Shown: positions 55,997 to 64,000, counted from the first letter of the stretch. The stretch: 64,000 bases of DNA from Nonomuraea roseoviolacea subsp. carminata (GCF_024172185.1 NZ_JAMZEC010000001.1:9686860-9750859); one strand, 5' to 3'. Numbers and translations are program-made. The notes: a model not told the origin generated them from the sequence alone.

Positions 55997-56008
55997 GGAC
56001 CTTGGTCC
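55997..56008. promoter_or_regulatory. DosR/DevR-like box upstream of narK
   Basis: GGACCTTGGTCC (arms GGACC/GGTCC around TT), 82 bases before the narK start. Same architecture as the sites at 49495, 58148 and 60630. Confidence 0.6.
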
Positions 56009-56090
56009 GTACCCCGCGCCGGGCTTGCGCACTCGGATGTAACAGAAGGCACGTACCGGTGCCCGATGACAGCAGTGAGGAAGGATGACG

Positions 56091-57308
56091 ATGACCGACG
56101 AGAAGGCCCCGGCCGCCGCCGGGGGCAGGCCCGCGCTGATGCTGGGCCTGGCGACCCTCGGCTTCGCGCTGAACTTCTGGGCCTGGGCGCTGCTCAGCCC
56201 GCTGGGCCCGCGCTTCAAGGACCTGCTCGGCCTGTCCCCCGCCCAGCAGGCCCTCCTGGTCGCCGTCTCGGTGATCGTCGGCTCGCTGGGCCGCATCCCG
56301 GTGGGCGCGCTCACCGACCGGTACGGCGGACGGGTGATGTTCCCGCTGATCTCGGCCGCCACCATCGTGCCCGTCCTCTTCATCGGTCTGGCCGGACAGA
56401 GCTCGCTGCCGCTGCTGCTGCTCGGCGGCTTCTTCCTGGGCATCGCCGGAACCGTGTTCGCGGTCGGCGTGCCGTTCGTCAACGCCTGGTTCCCGCCGCA
56501 CCGTCGCGGCCTGGCCATCGGTGTCTTCGGCGCCGGCATGGGCGGCACCGCGATCAGCGCCCTGACCACGGTCAAGCTCGTCAGGACCGGCGGCTCGGCC
56601 ACCCCCTTCCTCATCACCGCGGTCGCGCTGGCGCTCTACGCCGCCGTCGCCTGGCTGGTCATGCGCGACGCGCCGGGACGCACCGTCGCGGCGCAACCGC
56701 TGCCGGCACGCCTGGCGGCCACCGCCAAGCTGGCGATCACCTGGCAGGCGTGCGTCCTGTACGCCGTGGCCTTCGGCGGCTACGTCGCCTTCTCCGTCTA
56801 CCTGCCCGCCTACCTGCAGACCGGCTACGGCCTGGAGCAGGCCGACGCCGCCAATCGCATGGCCGGGTTCGTGGTCCTCGCGGTCGTCATGCGGCCGATC
56901 GGCGGCTGGCTGTCCGACCGGATCGGCTCCGTGCCCGTGCTGGCCGCCGTGTTCACCGTGGTCGGCGTCGCGGCGGCGGTCCAGGCCCTCACACCCGGCC
57001 TGATGCCCTTGGGCACGATCGCCTTCCTGACCATGGCCGCCGCCCTCGGGGCGGGCAGCGGCGCCACCTTCGCCCTGGTCGCCCAGGTCGCCCCGGCGGA
57101 CAAGGTCGGCGCGGTCACCGGGCTGGTCGGCGCCGCGGGCGGGCTGGGCGGGTTCGTGCCGCCCCTGCTGATGGGCTTCCTCTACGGCCGGCTCGGCTCG
57201 TACGGGCTCGGTCTGGCGCTGCTGGCCGCGACCTCGGTCCTGACCGTGGTGCTGACGGTGACGATGGTGCGCCTGACGGCCTCACGACGCCGCGCCGTGG
57301 TGGCATGA
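56091..57308 (+). CDS. narK: Nitrate/nitrite MFS transporter
   Basis: 405 residues, 12 membrane helices. NarK marks: GFALNFWAWALLSPLGPRFK in helix 1, GSLGRIPVGALTDRYGGRV (MFS loop motif), GIAGTVFAVGVPFVNAWFPP with the nitrate signature and conserved Arg-containing neighbourhood, RRGLAIGVFGAGMGGTAISA, and RPIGGWLSDRIGSVPVLA. It imports nitrate or exchanges nitrate for nitrite. ATG 56091 is chosen since GAGGAAGGA ends six bases before it; ATG 56085 is too close. Confidence 0.93.
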   Translation: MTDEKAPAAAGGRPALMLGLATLGFALNFWAWALLSPLGPRFKDLLGLSPAQQALLVAVSVIVGSLGRIPVGALTDRYGGRVMFPLISAATIVPVLFIGLAGQSSLPLLLLGGFFLGIAGTVFAVGVPFVNAWFPPHRRGLAIGVFGAGMGGTAISALTTVKLVRTGGSATPFLITAVALALYAAVAWLVMRDAPGRTVAAQPLPARLAATAKLAITWQACVLYAVAFGGYVAFSVYLPAYLQTGYGLEQADAANRMAGFVVLAVVMRPIGGWLSDRIGSVPVLAAVFTVVGVAAAVQALTPGLMPLGTIAFLTMAAALGAGSGATFALVAQVAPADKVGAVTGLVGAAGGLGGFVPPLLMGFLYGRLGSYGLGLALLAATSVLTVVLTVTMVRLTASRRRAVVA

Positions 57309-57408
57309 TCCTGGAATGTGCGGTGGGCCGGGCCGTCGTGCCCGGTCCGCCGGCTGCGTGCTCGTGCCGCGACAGGGAGGTTCCCGCGATGCTCCAGGTG
57401 GACGCGCG

Positions 57409-57846
57409 ATGACGTGGTGGTCGGTGATCCGGTTCCTGCACGTGCTGTCGGCGGCGTTGTGGGTCGGCGGGCAGCTCACGGTGTCGCTGGTCGTGCTGCC
57501 CCTGGCCCGCAGGCACCTGGACGAGCGGCGGCGGGCCACGGTGCTGACCGCGGTCGGCCGCCGCTTCGGGATCCTCACCGCGGCCGGGTTCCTGCCCGTG
57601 CAGCTCGGCTCCGGCCTGGCCCTGGCCTGGCGCAAGGGCGTCACCTGGTCCTCGCTCGCCGACCCCGGCTACGGCCGGATCCTGGCGGCCAAGCTGCTGC
57701 TGTTCTGCGCCGTCATGGCCGCCGCCGGCGTCCATGGCTGGGCCAGCGGCGCGGGACGGCCCAGGCTCGCCCGGACGATGGCGGTGAGCTCGCTGGTGGG
57801 ATCGCTCGGCGTCGTCCTGCTCGCCACCGCCCTGCCCGCGACCTGA
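57409..57846 (+). CDS. CopD-like / DUF2269-type four-helix membrane protein
   Basis: 145 residues: MTWWSVIRFLHVLSAALWVG with the conserved His, GQLTVSLVVLPLARRHLDE, FGILTAAGFLPVQLGSGLAL, YGRILAAKLLLFCAVMAAAG, VSSLVGSLGVVLLATALPAT. Four helices with membrane His residues recall CopD-fold or cytochrome-like proteins; relatives are often annotated as copper resistance D domain proteins. The gene is 100 bases after narK and may share its transcript. Function unknown. Confidence 0.75.
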   Translation: MTWWSVIRFLHVLSAALWVGGQLTVSLVVLPLARRHLDERRRATVLTAVGRRFGILTAAGFLPVQLGSGLALAWRKGVTWSSLADPGYGRILAAKLLLFCAVMAAAGVHGWASGAGRPRLARTMAVSSLVGSLGVVLLATALPAT

Positions 57847-57894
57847 GGCCCGACAGCACGGCGAGGCCGCCGACGGTGCGGCCCGCTCGACGAC

Positions 57895-58082
57895 CGCGAC
57901 CCGTCGGCCGGAACGTCCGCGCGGCAGCGCGATCATCTGCGGGTGACCGCACCGGTGGTACGGGGCCCGTCGCCGGCGCATGTCGCGCAGGTCGAGCGGC
58001 TGGTTCAGGAACGACGCCTCGCCTGGCCGGCCGCGACGAGCAGCCGCCGGATGCCGGGATCGGTGGCGAGCGCAGCGGTCAT
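57895..58082 (-). pseudogene. Acg-type nitroreductase remnant, internally deleted
   Basis: On the minus strand, ATG 58082 (after GGGAGATACGCC) begins MTAALATDPGIRRLLVAAGQ, then, after a frame change at about 58020, the sequence reads GEASFLNQPLDLRDMRRRRA and CGHPQMIALPRG, the C-terminal substrate-loop region of Acg-like nitroreductases (ASFLNQP...GHPQ). Around 200 central residues are gone. The rest of the 57847-58226 gap holds only the box before cydA. Confidence 0.55.
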
Positions 58083-58147
58083 GGCGTATCTCCCGCCGCT
58101 GACGTTCCCGCAGCGGGGTCGCGGGCCGTCAGGGCCGGGCGGCTCCG

Positions 58148-58159
58148 GGACAGATGTCC
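58148..58159. promoter_or_regulatory. DosR/DevR-like box upstream of cydA
   Basis: GGACAGATGTCC (arms GGACA/TGTCC around GA), preceded by another G, 67 bases before the cydA start. Fits the two-base-centre 12-mer shared by the other sites, though arms differ at one position. Confidence 0.5.
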
Positions 58160-58226
58160 AAGGTCCCTTCCGGGTGGGGCCGCCCGACCCTACGACGCCG
58201 TCCGATCTTGCTCGACGCTGGCGACC

Positions 58227-59600
58227 ATGGATGTCTTGGACCTTTCGCGCTGGCAGTTCGGGATCACGACCGTCTACCACTTCCTGTTCGTGCCGCTCAC
58301 GATCGGGCTGTCGATGATCGTGGCCGGGTTGCAGACCGCCTGGTACCGGACGAGGAAGCCGGAGTACCTGCGGCTGACCCGGTTCTGGGGGAAGCTCTTC
58401 CTGATCAACTTCGCCATGGGCGTGGTGACGGGGATCGTGCAGGAGTTCCAGTTCGGGATGAACTGGAGTGACTACTCCCGCTTCGTCGGCGACGTGTTCG
58501 GGGCGCCGCTGGCGATGGAAGGGCTGATGGCCTTCTTCCTGGAGTCCACGTTCCTCGGGTTGTGGATCTTCGGCTGGGACAGGCTCTCCCCGAGACTGCA
58601 CCTGGCCACGATCTGGCTCGCGGCGATCGGCACCAACATCTCCGCCTACTTCATCCTCGCCGCGAACTCGTGGATGCAGCACCCGGTCGGCTACCGCGTC
58701 AACAACGGCCGGGCCGAGCTGACCGACATCTGGGCCGTGCTCACCAACTCCACCACGCTCGTCACCTTCCCCCACGTGATCTTCGGCGCCTTCCTGACCG
58801 CCGCGGCGTTCGTGCTCGGGGTGAGCGCCTGGTTCCTGCTGCGCGAGCGGGACGTCGCGCTCTTCCGCACCTCCGCCCGGCTGGCCCTGGCCGTCAGCCT
58901 GGTGTCGGCGATCGGGGTGTCGCTGTCGGGCCACTGGCAGGCGCAGATCATGACCGAGCAGCAGCCGATGAAGATGGCCGCGGCCGAGGCGCTGTGGGAG
59001 GACGAGAGCTCGGCGGGCTTCTCGCTGTTCGCGATCGGCGACGTGGAGAACGGCCGCAACCACGTCAACCTGCAGATCCCGTACGGGCTGAGCCTGCTGT
59101 CCACCAACAGCCTCGACGGCAAGGTCGCGGGCATCAACGACATCCAGGCCCGCTACCAGGCGTTGTACGGCCCGGGCGACTACCGGCCGGTCGTCGGCCT
59201 CGCGTACTGGTCGTTCCGGCTGATGATCGGCTTCGGCGCGCTGTCGGCGCTGCTGGCCCTGGCCGGCCTCTGGCTGACCCGGCGCGGCAGGCTGCCCGCC
59301 GGGCGCTGGGCCTACCGGCTGGCCATCGCCGGGATCGGGCTGCCGTTCCTGGCCAACTCCCTGGGGTGGATCTTCACGGAGATGGGCCGCCAGCCCTGGA
59401 CCGTCTTCGGCCTGATGCGCACGGCCGCGGCGGTCTCGCCCGGCGCGGACGTCGTCTCGGTGGCCATCACGCTGACCGGCTTCACCCTCGTCTACGCGGT
59501 GCTGGCCGTCATCGAGGTGCGGCTGCTGGTCAAGTTCATCCGGATCGGGCCGTACGAGCAGGTCGAGCCGGAAGCCGCCGCTCCGGCCCTGAGCTACTGA
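58227..59600 (+). CDS. cydA: Cytochrome bd ubiquinol/menaquinol oxidase subunit I
   Basis: 457 residues, nine membrane helices. Heme-ligand and proton-path residues appear in LSRWQFGITTVYHFLFVPLT, MGVVTGIVQEFQFGMNWSDY, MEGLMAFFLESTFLGLWIFG, SGHWQAQIMTEQQPMKMAAA and FTEMGRQPW. The Q-loop is of the short type. It reduces O2 to water with high affinity using quinol, suiting microaerobic growth. ATG 58227 has no clear ribosome binding site. cydB follows 14 bases later. Confidence 0.96.
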   Translation: MDVLDLSRWQFGITTVYHFLFVPLTIGLSMIVAGLQTAWYRTRKPEYLRLTRFWGKLFLINFAMGVVTGIVQEFQFGMNWSDYSRFVGDVFGAPLAMEGLMAFFLESTFLGLWIFGWDRLSPRLHLATIWLAAIGTNISAYFILAANSWMQHPVGYRVNNGRAELTDIWAVLTNSTTLVTFPHVIFGAFLTAAAFVLGVSAWFLLRERDVALFRTSARLALAVSLVSAIGVSLSGHWQAQIMTEQQPMKMAAAEALWEDESSAGFSLFAIGDVENGRNHVNLQIPYGLSLLSTNSLDGKVAGINDIQARYQALYGPGDYRPVVGLAYWSFRLMIGFGALSALLALAGLWLTRRGRLPAGRWAYRLAIAGIGLPFLANSLGWIFTEMGRQPWTVFGLMRTAAAVSPGADVVSVAITLTGFTLVYAVLAVIEVRLLVKFIRIGPYEQVEPEAAAPALSY

Positions 59601-59614
59601 AGGACATCACCGCC

Positions 59615-60586
59615 ATGGAACTGACCACCGTCTGGTTCGTGTTGATCGCCGTGTTGTGGACCGGCTACTTCGTGCTGGAGGGCTTCGACTTCGGCGTGGG
59701 CATCCTGCTGCCCCTCCTGGGCGGCGACGAGGCCGAGCGGCGCACCATCGCCGCGACGATCGGCCCCGTGTGGGACGGCAACGAGGTGTGGCTGCTGGTG
59801 GCCGGAGGAGCGACCTTCGCCGCCTTCCCCGAGTGGTACGCCACCCTGTTCAGCGGCTTCTACCTGCCGTTGTTCCTCATCCTGCTGGCGTTGATCGCGC
59901 GCGGGGTGGCGCTGGAATACCGCAACAAGAGCGACAGCACCAGGGGCTGGGACCGGGCCTTCTTCTGGGGCTCCCTCGGCCCCGCGCTCCTGTGGGGCGT
60001 CGCGTTCGCCAACATGGTGCGCGGCGTGCCCCTGGACGCCGACCACGAGTTCACCGGATCCCTGCTCACCCTGCTGAACCCGTTCGCGCTGCTCGGCGGG
60101 GCGGCCACGGTGCTGCTGTTCACCCTGCACGGGGCGATCTTCCTGACGCTGCGCACCACGGGAGAGCTGCGCCGGGGCGCCGCCCGGATCGCCCGCACGC
60201 TGGCGCCGATCACCCTGCTGGTGGTGATCACCTTCCTGGTCGCCGCCGGCGGCGCGGGCAGGCCGCTCCGGTGGGCGGCGGTGGCGCTGGCCGCGGCCGG
60301 CCTCGTGGGCGCCCTGGTGGCGACCCTGCGGGGCCGGGACGGCTGGGCGTTCACCGCCAGCGCGGTGGCCGTCGTCGCGGTCGTCGCGGCCCTGTTCACC
60401 GGCCTGTGGCCGAACGTGCTGCCCGCGCTCGACCCGGCCAACAGCCTCACCGTGACCAACGCCGCCTCCACCCCGTACACGTTGACGGTGATGACCTGGG
60501 TCGCGGCCATCTTCACCCCGCTGGTGCTGGCCTACCAGGCCTGGACCTACTGGGTCTTCCGCCGCCGCCTCACCGGTGCGCACTGA
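59615..60586 (+). CDS. cydB: Cytochrome bd oxidase subunit II
   Basis: 323 residues: TTVWFVLIAVLWTGYFVLEG, FDFGVGILLPLLGGDEAERR, IGPVWDGNEVWLLVAGGATF, AAFPEWYATLFSGFYLPLFL, GALLGGAATVLLFTLHG-like stretch ALLGGAATVLLFTLHGAIFL, and a closing YQAWTYWVFRRRL. Eight or nine helices. Pairs with CydA. GAAGGAC precedes ATG 59615. The exporter genes cydD/cydC needed for assembly are not in the window; a decayed nitroreductase gene follows instead. Confidence 0.95.
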   Translation: MELTTVWFVLIAVLWTGYFVLEGFDFGVGILLPLLGGDEAERRTIAATIGPVWDGNEVWLLVAGGATFAAFPEWYATLFSGFYLPLFLILLALIARGVALEYRNKSDSTRGWDRAFFWGSLGPALLWGVAFANMVRGVPLDADHEFTGSLLTLLNPFALLGGAATVLLFTLHGAIFLTLRTTGELRRGAARIARTLAPITLLVVITFLVAAGGAGRPLRWAAVALAAAGLVGALVATLRGRDGWAFTASAVAVVAVVAALFTGLWPNVLPALDPANSLTVTNAASTPYTLTVMTWVAAIFTPLVLAYQAWTYWVFRRRLTGAH

Positions 60587-60629
60587 TGGGCGCCGAGCGG
60601 CGCGAACGGTCCATGGGACGTGCCGGAAA

Positions 60630-60641
60630 GGACTTTGGTCC
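60630..60641. promoter_or_regulatory. DosR/DevR-like box upstream of the nitroreductase gene
   Basis: GGACTTTGGTCC inside AAAGGACTTTGGTCCCTG, 73 bases before the nitroreductase start and exactly the reverse complement of the box at 49495. Confidence 0.7.
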
Positions 60642-60713
60642 CTGCCACGAGCCCGGCGCGCCGCGACATCGTGAATACATGTCCGCCGCAACCCCCATAC
60701 CGGGAACATTCCG

Positions 60714-61729
60714 ATGACCGAAACCGGCGCCGCCCCCCAGGCCGGTGTCCCCGGCGCCCGGCCGTGGGCGAAGCCCTTCGCGACCCGGGCCGGCGTGCGC
60801 CGGCTGGTCGCCGCCGCCGTCGCGGCGCCCTCCGTACACAACAGCCAGCCGTGGCGCTTCCGCCGCGTCGACGACGCCACCCTGGACCTGTACGCCGACC
60901 TCGACCGGCTGCTCGCCGTCACCGACCCGCTGGGCCGGGGGCTGGGCGTCAGCTGCGGCGCCGCGCTGTTCAACCTGCGGCTGGCGATCCGGATGACCGG
61001 CCACGAGCCCCGTGTCCTGCCGCTGCCCGATCCCCGCGACCGGCCCGACCTGCTGGCCACCGTGCACGCGACGCCCGTCGGCGCCGAGCCCAGACGAGCG
61101 GCGGCTGCATGCCGCGATCCCGCACCGACGGACCAACCGCTTCCCCTTCGACGGCCGCCCCCTGCCCGCCGAGACCGTCGACGCACTGCTCGTCGCGGCC
61201 CGCCGGGAGGAGGCCACGCTCGTCATGCTGGACGGCCCGGTGGCACGCGAGGTCCTCGGCATGGTCGCCGCCGCGGACAGCGCGCTGTGTCGCGACGACG
61301 CCTACCGCCGCGAGCTGTCCCGCTGGAGCGGCGACGGCGCCCGCGCCGACGGCGTCCCCCGCCACGCCTTCGGCGCCCGGCCATGGGCCGCCGAGCTGCC
61401 CCTACGCGACTTCGGCCTGGGCGGGAGCGGGCAGGGTGGCCAGATTCGAGAAGGAGCCTCAGATCGCCGCCTTGTTCACCCGCGGCGACGGGCCACGCGA
61501 TTGGCTGGCCGCCGGCCAGGCGTTGCAGCGGGTGCTGCTCACCGCCACCGCTCACGGCGTGTCGGCGTCGCTGTTCAGCCAGCCTCTGGATCTTCCGGAA
61601 CAGGCGGACGGCACGGAACCCGCGGGGACGCTCGGGCACCTGCAGATGCTGCTGCGGCTGGGATACGGCCCGCCGGTCCCCGCCGTGCCGCGCCGTCCCC
61701 TCCACGAGGTCTTCAACACCCGGCCGTGA
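60714..61729 (+). pseudogene. Acg-family nitroreductase with two frameshifts
   Basis: The family reads through three frames. From ATG 60714: TRAGVRRLVAAAVAAPSVHN, SQPWRFRRVDDATLDLYADL, DRLLAVTDPLGRGLGVSCGA. Near 61088 it shifts to DERRLHAAIPHRRTNRFPFD, GRPLPAETVDALLVAARREE. Near 61430 it shifts again to VARFEKEPQIAALFTRGDGP, RDWLAAGQALQRVLLTATAH, GVSASLFSQPLDLPEQ, LRLGYGPP, ending at TGA 61727-61729. Related mycobacterial Acg is a DosR-controlled flavoprotein of unclear activity. Either two indels inactivated the gene or these are sequencing errors. Confidence 0.8.
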
Positions 61730-61980
61730 AGGGCCCGCCGATCGCCCGCCCACGCGCTCCCTCAGGCAGGCGGCGGGCCTGGGATGGGCTTCCGTGGATG
61801 CCCGCCGCCTGCTCGGGTGCCGGCCCGTCATGAGCGCCACCGTTGGTCGGCCGGGCGGCGGATCGGGCGGCGCTCATCGGGCATGACGCAAACGGTAGGT
61901 CCGCGGCCGGGGCCGGCGGCACCGCCGGGGGTCACCTTCATGAAGGGACCCGTCCTCCCGGGCCGTTCGGCACGGGCCCG

Positions 61981-62430
61981 CTATCCGGTCGCCGCCGGGG
62001 ACTGGCCGGGCGTGATGCGGTCGAAGGCGGCCAACGGCAGCATGATGACCGCCGCGGGGAACAGGCCGTGCTCCTCGTGGTCGATGTGCCGGTGCAGCTT
62101 GTCCAGTGCCCGCAGCACGGCCGACCAGTCAGGCGCCGCGTCGTCGATCGTCCCGAGCACGCCATGGATGTCGGCGTGCTCGGCGCACAGCCGCTCCACC
62201 TCATCGGCCAGCGCCCCGTCGGCGCGCAGCTCGGCGAACAGCCCGCTCTCCTCGGCGGCGGTGTGCGGGATCAGCCGGGCCAGCAACTCCCGCAGGAGGG
62301 TCGCGGCGTCGCCGTGCCGCCCCTCGACGATCGCGCGGCGCAGCGCTCCCGCGCACTCCTCGATGTCCCAGTGCTCCTGGGACAGGCGGCCGATCAGCGG
62401 GAACTCGCGGCAGCCGCAGTAGTTGCACAT
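61981..62430 (-). CDS. Hemerythrin-domain protein
   Basis: 149 residues starting MCNYCGCREFPLIGRLSQEH, with a Cys-rich N-terminus (C2, C5, C7) that may bind metal, then the hemerythrin HHE four-helix pattern: HTAAEESGLFAELRADG, CAEHADIHGVLGTIDDAA and LDKLHRHIDHEEHGLFPAAV, supplying His/Glu ligands for a di-iron site. Such proteins sense or store O2 or NO. It is 22 bases downstream of the alcohol dehydrogenase gene and likely co-transcribed, in keeping with the low-oxygen theme. Confidence 0.88.
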   Translation of the reverse strand: MCNYCGCREFPLIGRLSQEHWDIEECAGALRRAIVEGRHGDAATLLRELLARLIPHTAAEESGLFAELRADGALADEVERLCAEHADIHGVLGTIDDAAPDWSAVLRALDKLHRHIDHEEHGLFPAAVIMLPLAAFDRITPGQSPAATG

Positions 62431-62452
62431 GGTCGTGTCCTCCTGCGGGTGG

Positions 62453-63463
62453 TCACAGTTCGAAGACGAGGCGGGCGGGGACGGTCCCGGCGAGGACTTC
62501 GGCGAAGGACTCGTTGATCTCCTCGAGCTTGCGCGTCTCGTAGACGACCTTGGTGCGTCCCTGCGCGTGCAGCTCGAAGACCTCGGCCAGATCGGCGCGG
62601 GTGCCGACGATGGAGCCGATGACGCTGATGCCGCCGAGCACGGTCTGGAAGACGGGCAGGCTCATCGTGTTGTCCTTCGGCAGGGACACCAGCACCAGGC
62701 GGCCTCCGGGGCGCAGCGAGGCGTGGGCCTGCTCCAGCACGCGGGGGCTGGCGGCCAGCACGATGGCCACGTCGGCCCCGCCCAGCGCCTGGATCGCGGC
62801 CACCGGGTCGTCGGTGGCGGCGTTGACGGTGTGGGCGGCGCCGAGGTCGCGGGCCAGCCGGAGCTTGTCCTCGGTGACGTCGACGGCGACGGTCCGGCCG
62901 CCGAAGATCTGCGCGTACTGCAGGGCGAGATGGCCGAGCCCGCCGATGCCGAAGATCGCGGCGCACTCGGCGGGGCGCAGACCGGAGACCTTGACGGCCT
63001 TGTACGTGGTCACGCCGGCGCAGGTCAGCGGCGCCGCCTCGGCGGACGGGACGCCGTCGGGCACGGCGACGACGTAGGCGGCGTGGGCGACGGCGTACTC
63101 GGCGTGGCCGCCGTCGAGCGCGTAACCGGTGTTCCGCTGCGACGCGCACAGGGTCTCGCGGCCACTGACGCAGTACGCGCAGGTGCCGCAGGCGTAGCCG
63201 AGCCACGGGATGGCCACCCGCTCGCCGACCGCCCGGCCGGTCACGGCGGCGCCGATCTTCTCGATGACGCCGACACCCTCGTGACCCGGGGTCAACGGCA
63301 GGACCGGTTTGACCGGCCAGTCGCCGTGGGCGGCGTGGATGTCGGTGTGGCACAGGCCGCTGGCCTCGACGCGGACCAGCACCTGGAACGGCTCCGGCTC
63401 GGGGACGGGCACCTCCCGCACTTCGACGGGCTTGTCGAAACCGGTGACGACGGCAGCGCGCAT
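62453..63463 (-). CDS. Zinc-dependent alcohol dehydrogenase (AdhP-like)
   Basis: 336 residues: MRAAVVTGFDKPVEVREVPV, catalytic zinc ligands in GLCHTDIHAAHGDWP and PLTPGHEGVGVIEKIG, structural zinc cysteines in YACGTCAYCVSGRETLC, Rossmann motif FGIGGLGHLALQYAQIFGG, DVTEDKLRLARDLGA and NESFAEVLAGTVPARLVFEL. Oxidises primary alcohols or reduces aldehydes with NAD(H). Upstream, GGGCCGAACGTCCC (63523-63536) weakly resembles a DosR box; the family occurs in hypoxia regulons, so joint control is possible. Confidence 0.93.
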   Translation of the reverse strand: MRAAVVTGFDKPVEVREVPVPEPEPFQVLVRVEASGLCHTDIHAAHGDWPVKPVLPLTPGHEGVGVIEKIGAAVTGRAVGERVAIPWLGYACGTCAYCVSGRETLCASQRNTGYALDGGHAEYAVAHAAYVVAVPDGVPSAEAAPLTCAGVTTYKAVKVSGLRPAECAAIFGIGGLGHLALQYAQIFGGRTVAVDVTEDKLRLARDLGAAHTVNAATDDPVAAIQALGGADVAIVLAASPRVLEQAHASLRPGGRLVLVSLPKDNTMSLPVFQTVLGGISVIGSIVGTRADLAEVFELHAQGRTKVVYETRKLEEINESFAEVLAGTVPARLVFEL

Positions 63464-63633
63464 GGGCTGTTCTCTCCTTCGGTCGTGCTCTCACTCTCCC
63501 GCCGGGGACGGCGCCGCGATCAGGGCCGAACGTCCCGTACGGGCCCTGCCGTCGGTCACCCGTCTCGCGTTCTCGGAGGAGGTGCCCAACGCCGCGATCG
63601 GCGGGACCTCCGTCCCTGGAGGCCAGGCCGGGA

Positions 63634-63849
63634 TCACGCGCGTGGCCGCCGTCGTCCCCACAGCAGGTAGGCGATGGGCCCGAACGGTTGGACGAGGATT
63701 CCCGCCCACCACAGCCCCTTCCGTCCGCGTACGTCGTCGCGCGGGCGGAAGGCGAGATCAGCCACGGCGGTCGCGGTCAGCGCCAGCTCCACGGACGCCA
63801 GGGTCAGCAGCACGGCCTGTCGCCTCTTCGACATCTCGTCCCAGCGCAT
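63634..63849 (-). CDS. PLDc_N-type small membrane protein
   Basis: 71 residues, two membrane helices: AVLLTLASVELALTATAVAD, then RGRKGLWWAGILVQPFGPIA, YLLWGRRRP. The W-x-x-x-I-x-x-x-P-x-G-x-x-x-Y-L-x-x-G-R pattern is that of the phospholipase D nuclease N-terminal (PLDc_N) family, which despite its name contains no catalytic domain. AGAAGGGA precedes ATG 63849; ATG 63834 is possible. Function unknown. Bases 63464-63633 hold only the weak box before the alcohol dehydrogenase gene. Confidence 0.82.
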   Translation of the reverse strand: MRWDEMSKRRQAVLLTLASVELALTATAVADLAFRPRDDVRGRKGLWWAGILVQPFGPIAYLLWGRRRPRA

Positions 63850-63967
63850 CGGCGGGTCCCTTCTCTCGTGCCCTTGGGCTCACATGGTGACGCTCTCTCG
63901 GAGCGGGTTCGTCCGGTTTCCCGGAAACAGGGAGGGCCGCTCGGACGCGCGGCGCGGCGGTGCGCCG

Positions 63968-64000
63968 TCAGGACCAGGTCCAGCCGCTGATCTCGGGATC
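63968..64000 (-). CDS. C-terminal end of a gene cut by the window edge (possibly phosphoketolase)
   Basis: Ten codons on the minus strand read DPEISGWTWS before TGA (63968-63970). A Pro-Glu-x-x-x-W-x-W end is compatible with xylulose-5-phosphate/fructose-6-phosphate phosphoketolase, a gene often found in DosR-type regulons, but the fragment is far too short to be sure. Confidence 0.25.
   Translation of the reverse strand, partial: DPEISGWTWS

Noticed and set aside
61730..61980. Gene or RNA in the 251-base gap before the hemerythrin gene
   Set aside because: No supported ORF, hairpin or tRNA-like fold was found; a GGGACCCGTCCTCCC stretch at about 61944 is too asymmetric for a DosR-like box.

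Overview
The window is high-GC DNA with strong third-position G/C bias, dense short-spaced genes, frequent GTG (and one TTG) starts, an aerobic cobalamin pathway with CobF and CobG, an ECF sigma factor of the SnoaL-tailed type, HspR-like MerR control of Hsp20 and DosR-like palindromes. All of this fits an actinomycete. The family (perhaps Streptosporangiales) is a guess from general gene content, not from any marker gene.

Left third (1-27.7 kb): the end of a secreted protease P-domain; an HxlR/NIPSNAP pair; a copper chaperone and a flavin reductase sharing an upstream region with two CsoR-like palindromes; two gene remnants joined head to head (CGNR regulator and VOC protein); a PNPOx-fold protein; an Hsp20-MerR pair with a textbook MerR-type promoter; sigma factor plus DHFR-fold protein; a secreted tripeptidyl-aminopeptidase-like hydrolase; a copper P-type ATPase; an arabinoxylan-degradation locus (GH54, GH3, GH43); an MFS exporter with a LacI regulator; a remarkable 639-residue protein (21685-23604) that joins a WXG100/CpnT-like N-terminal half to a C-terminal phosphoglycosyl-transferase-like domain; and a self-contained ferredoxin / ferredoxin reductase / cytochrome P450 operon.

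Middle (27.6-44.4 kb): a near-complete aerobic cobalamin (B12) locus. A cobalamin riboswitch precedes cbtB-cbtA (cobalt uptake), a phosphatase-like gene, a fused AAA+/VWA chelatase subunit, cobO and cobB. A second cobalamin riboswitch on the minus strand precedes cobN. cobG-cobH-cobIJ run on the plus strand. A minus-strand PPOX-cobL-cobM-cobK operon and a divergent cobF complete the set. Together they take precorrin-2 to hydrogenobyrinate a,c-diamide, insert cobalt and adenosylate it.

Right third (44.4-64 kb): a serine beta-lactamase-fold hydrolase with an upstream MerR-type promoter and a downstream MerR gene; an IS5-type transposase remnant; an SGNH esterase and DoxX pair; then an oxygen-limitation region: remnants of VOC and narI genes, a PNPOx-fold protein, a 5'-truncated narG followed by intact narH-narJ-narI, a 29-residue ORF, a nitronate monooxygenase, narK, a CopD-like membrane protein, cydAB (cytochrome bd oxidase), decayed Acg-type nitroreductases, hemerythrin, an alcohol dehydrogenase and a PLDc_N-type membrane protein. 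GGACnnnnGTCC-type palindromes resembling DosR/DevR boxes recur before these genes.

The window carries an unusual number of abruptly truncated genes (at least nine), so either the region has decayed by deletions or the assembly has joined contigs without marking gaps.
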